Assembly: GCA_031362245.1 (NCBI GenBank) | Contig: JANLSD010000006.1 | Location: forward strand, 1-5,523 | Direction: 5' to 3' | From: JAAURS01 sp031362245 | GTDB lineage: Bacteria; Cyanobacteriota; Cyanobacteriia; Thermosynechococcales; Thermosynechococcaceae | Length of the DNA stretch: 5,523 nt | Shown here: positions 5,376-5,523 of the stretch, one piece after another | How positions within the stretch are numbered: the first letter of the stretch is position 1 | Layout of the letters: each line of letters opens with the position of its first letter | Program-made: the position numbers and the translations under genes | Notes under the pieces: generated by a model | Told to the model about the DNA's origin: nothing | Seen by the model: the letters and a program-made list of their open reading frames with translations, nothing else | The model's database searches: none

Positions 5376-5523
5376 TCGGGAGCCACCCCGATCACGGTGA
5401 AGGCGCGTCCGTTGAGCGTGATCGACCGGCCCACGATGGACGCCTCGCCCCCGAAGCGCTTTTGCCAGTAGCGATGGCTCAGGACCACCGTCGGAGCAGC
5501 GCCCTTCGTCTCGCCCTCGCCCG
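5363..5523 (-). CDS. Fragment of a MacB-like / ADOP-type ABC permease periplasmic domain (foreign)
   Basis: Read from the window's right edge on the minus strand, 53 codons are open: a GEGETKGAAPT lead-in, then VVLSHRYWQKRFGG, EASIVGRSITLNGR and AFTVIGVAPEGFTG. This is the highly characteristic MacB_PCD periplasmic core of duplicated permeases common in Acidobacteria and related soil bacteria (macrolide-exporter-like or ADOP family), which are integral membrane proteins of about 800 residues. Both ends are missing here: the gene start lies beyond 5523 and its continuation is replaced at the junction, after which the frame runs antisense through the response regulator. GC content and codon choice (GGC, CGC, CTG, ATC) are unlike the rest of the window. 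The family call is firm for the fragment; the source organism is inferred. Confidence 0.8.

Noticed and set aside
5375..5523. Continuation of the response regulator as a fused C-terminal domain
   Set aside because: The plus-strand frame is open only because it is antisense to GC-rich permease coding sequence. The minus-strand reading matches a known family and the plus-strand reading does not.

Overview
The window is most likely from a cyanobacterium. The evidence is a PyrF-PyrE fusion of the cyanobacterial type, two HIP1 octamers (GCGATCGC at 1090-1097 and 3619-3626), G-rich and palindromic intergenic repeats, and about 50% GC with few strong Shine-Dalgarno sites. The genus cannot be fixed from this sequence. 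The last ~150 bases do not fit this organism: they are about 70% GC by hand count and encode, on the minus strand, part of a MacB-like permease typical of Acidobacteria-like bacteria.

Layout. Bases 1-248 hold no gene and carry three repeat-like elements. Bases 249-1697 (minus) encode a bifunctional UMP-synthesis enzyme (OMP decarboxylase fused to orotate phosphoribosyltransferase). A 74-base divergent promoter region with a perfect 7+7 bp dyad separates it from an unrecognised 207-residue protein (1772-2395, plus). After a 212-base gap comes a plus-strand signalling cluster: a FIST-domain sensor protein (2608-3792), a soluble histidine kinase without its own sensor domain (3803-4804), and the start of a response regulator of the type followed by a DUF3369 domain (4961 to about 5374). 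The regulator's homology stops at a 13-base overlap (5363-5375), where the foreign permease sequence begins on the opposite strand.

How the genes may work together. The FIST protein would bind a small ligand in the cytoplasm and control the adjacent coiled-coil kinase, which would phosphorylate Asp101 of the regulator. FIST-domain proteins next to kinases include the NosP family of haem-based nitric-oxide sensors, so an NO or small-ligand input is a reasonable hypothesis but is not shown by the sequence. The regulator's output domain is lost at the junction. The junction looks like an assembly or library chimera rather than a biological rearrangement, and no protein prediction should be read across it.
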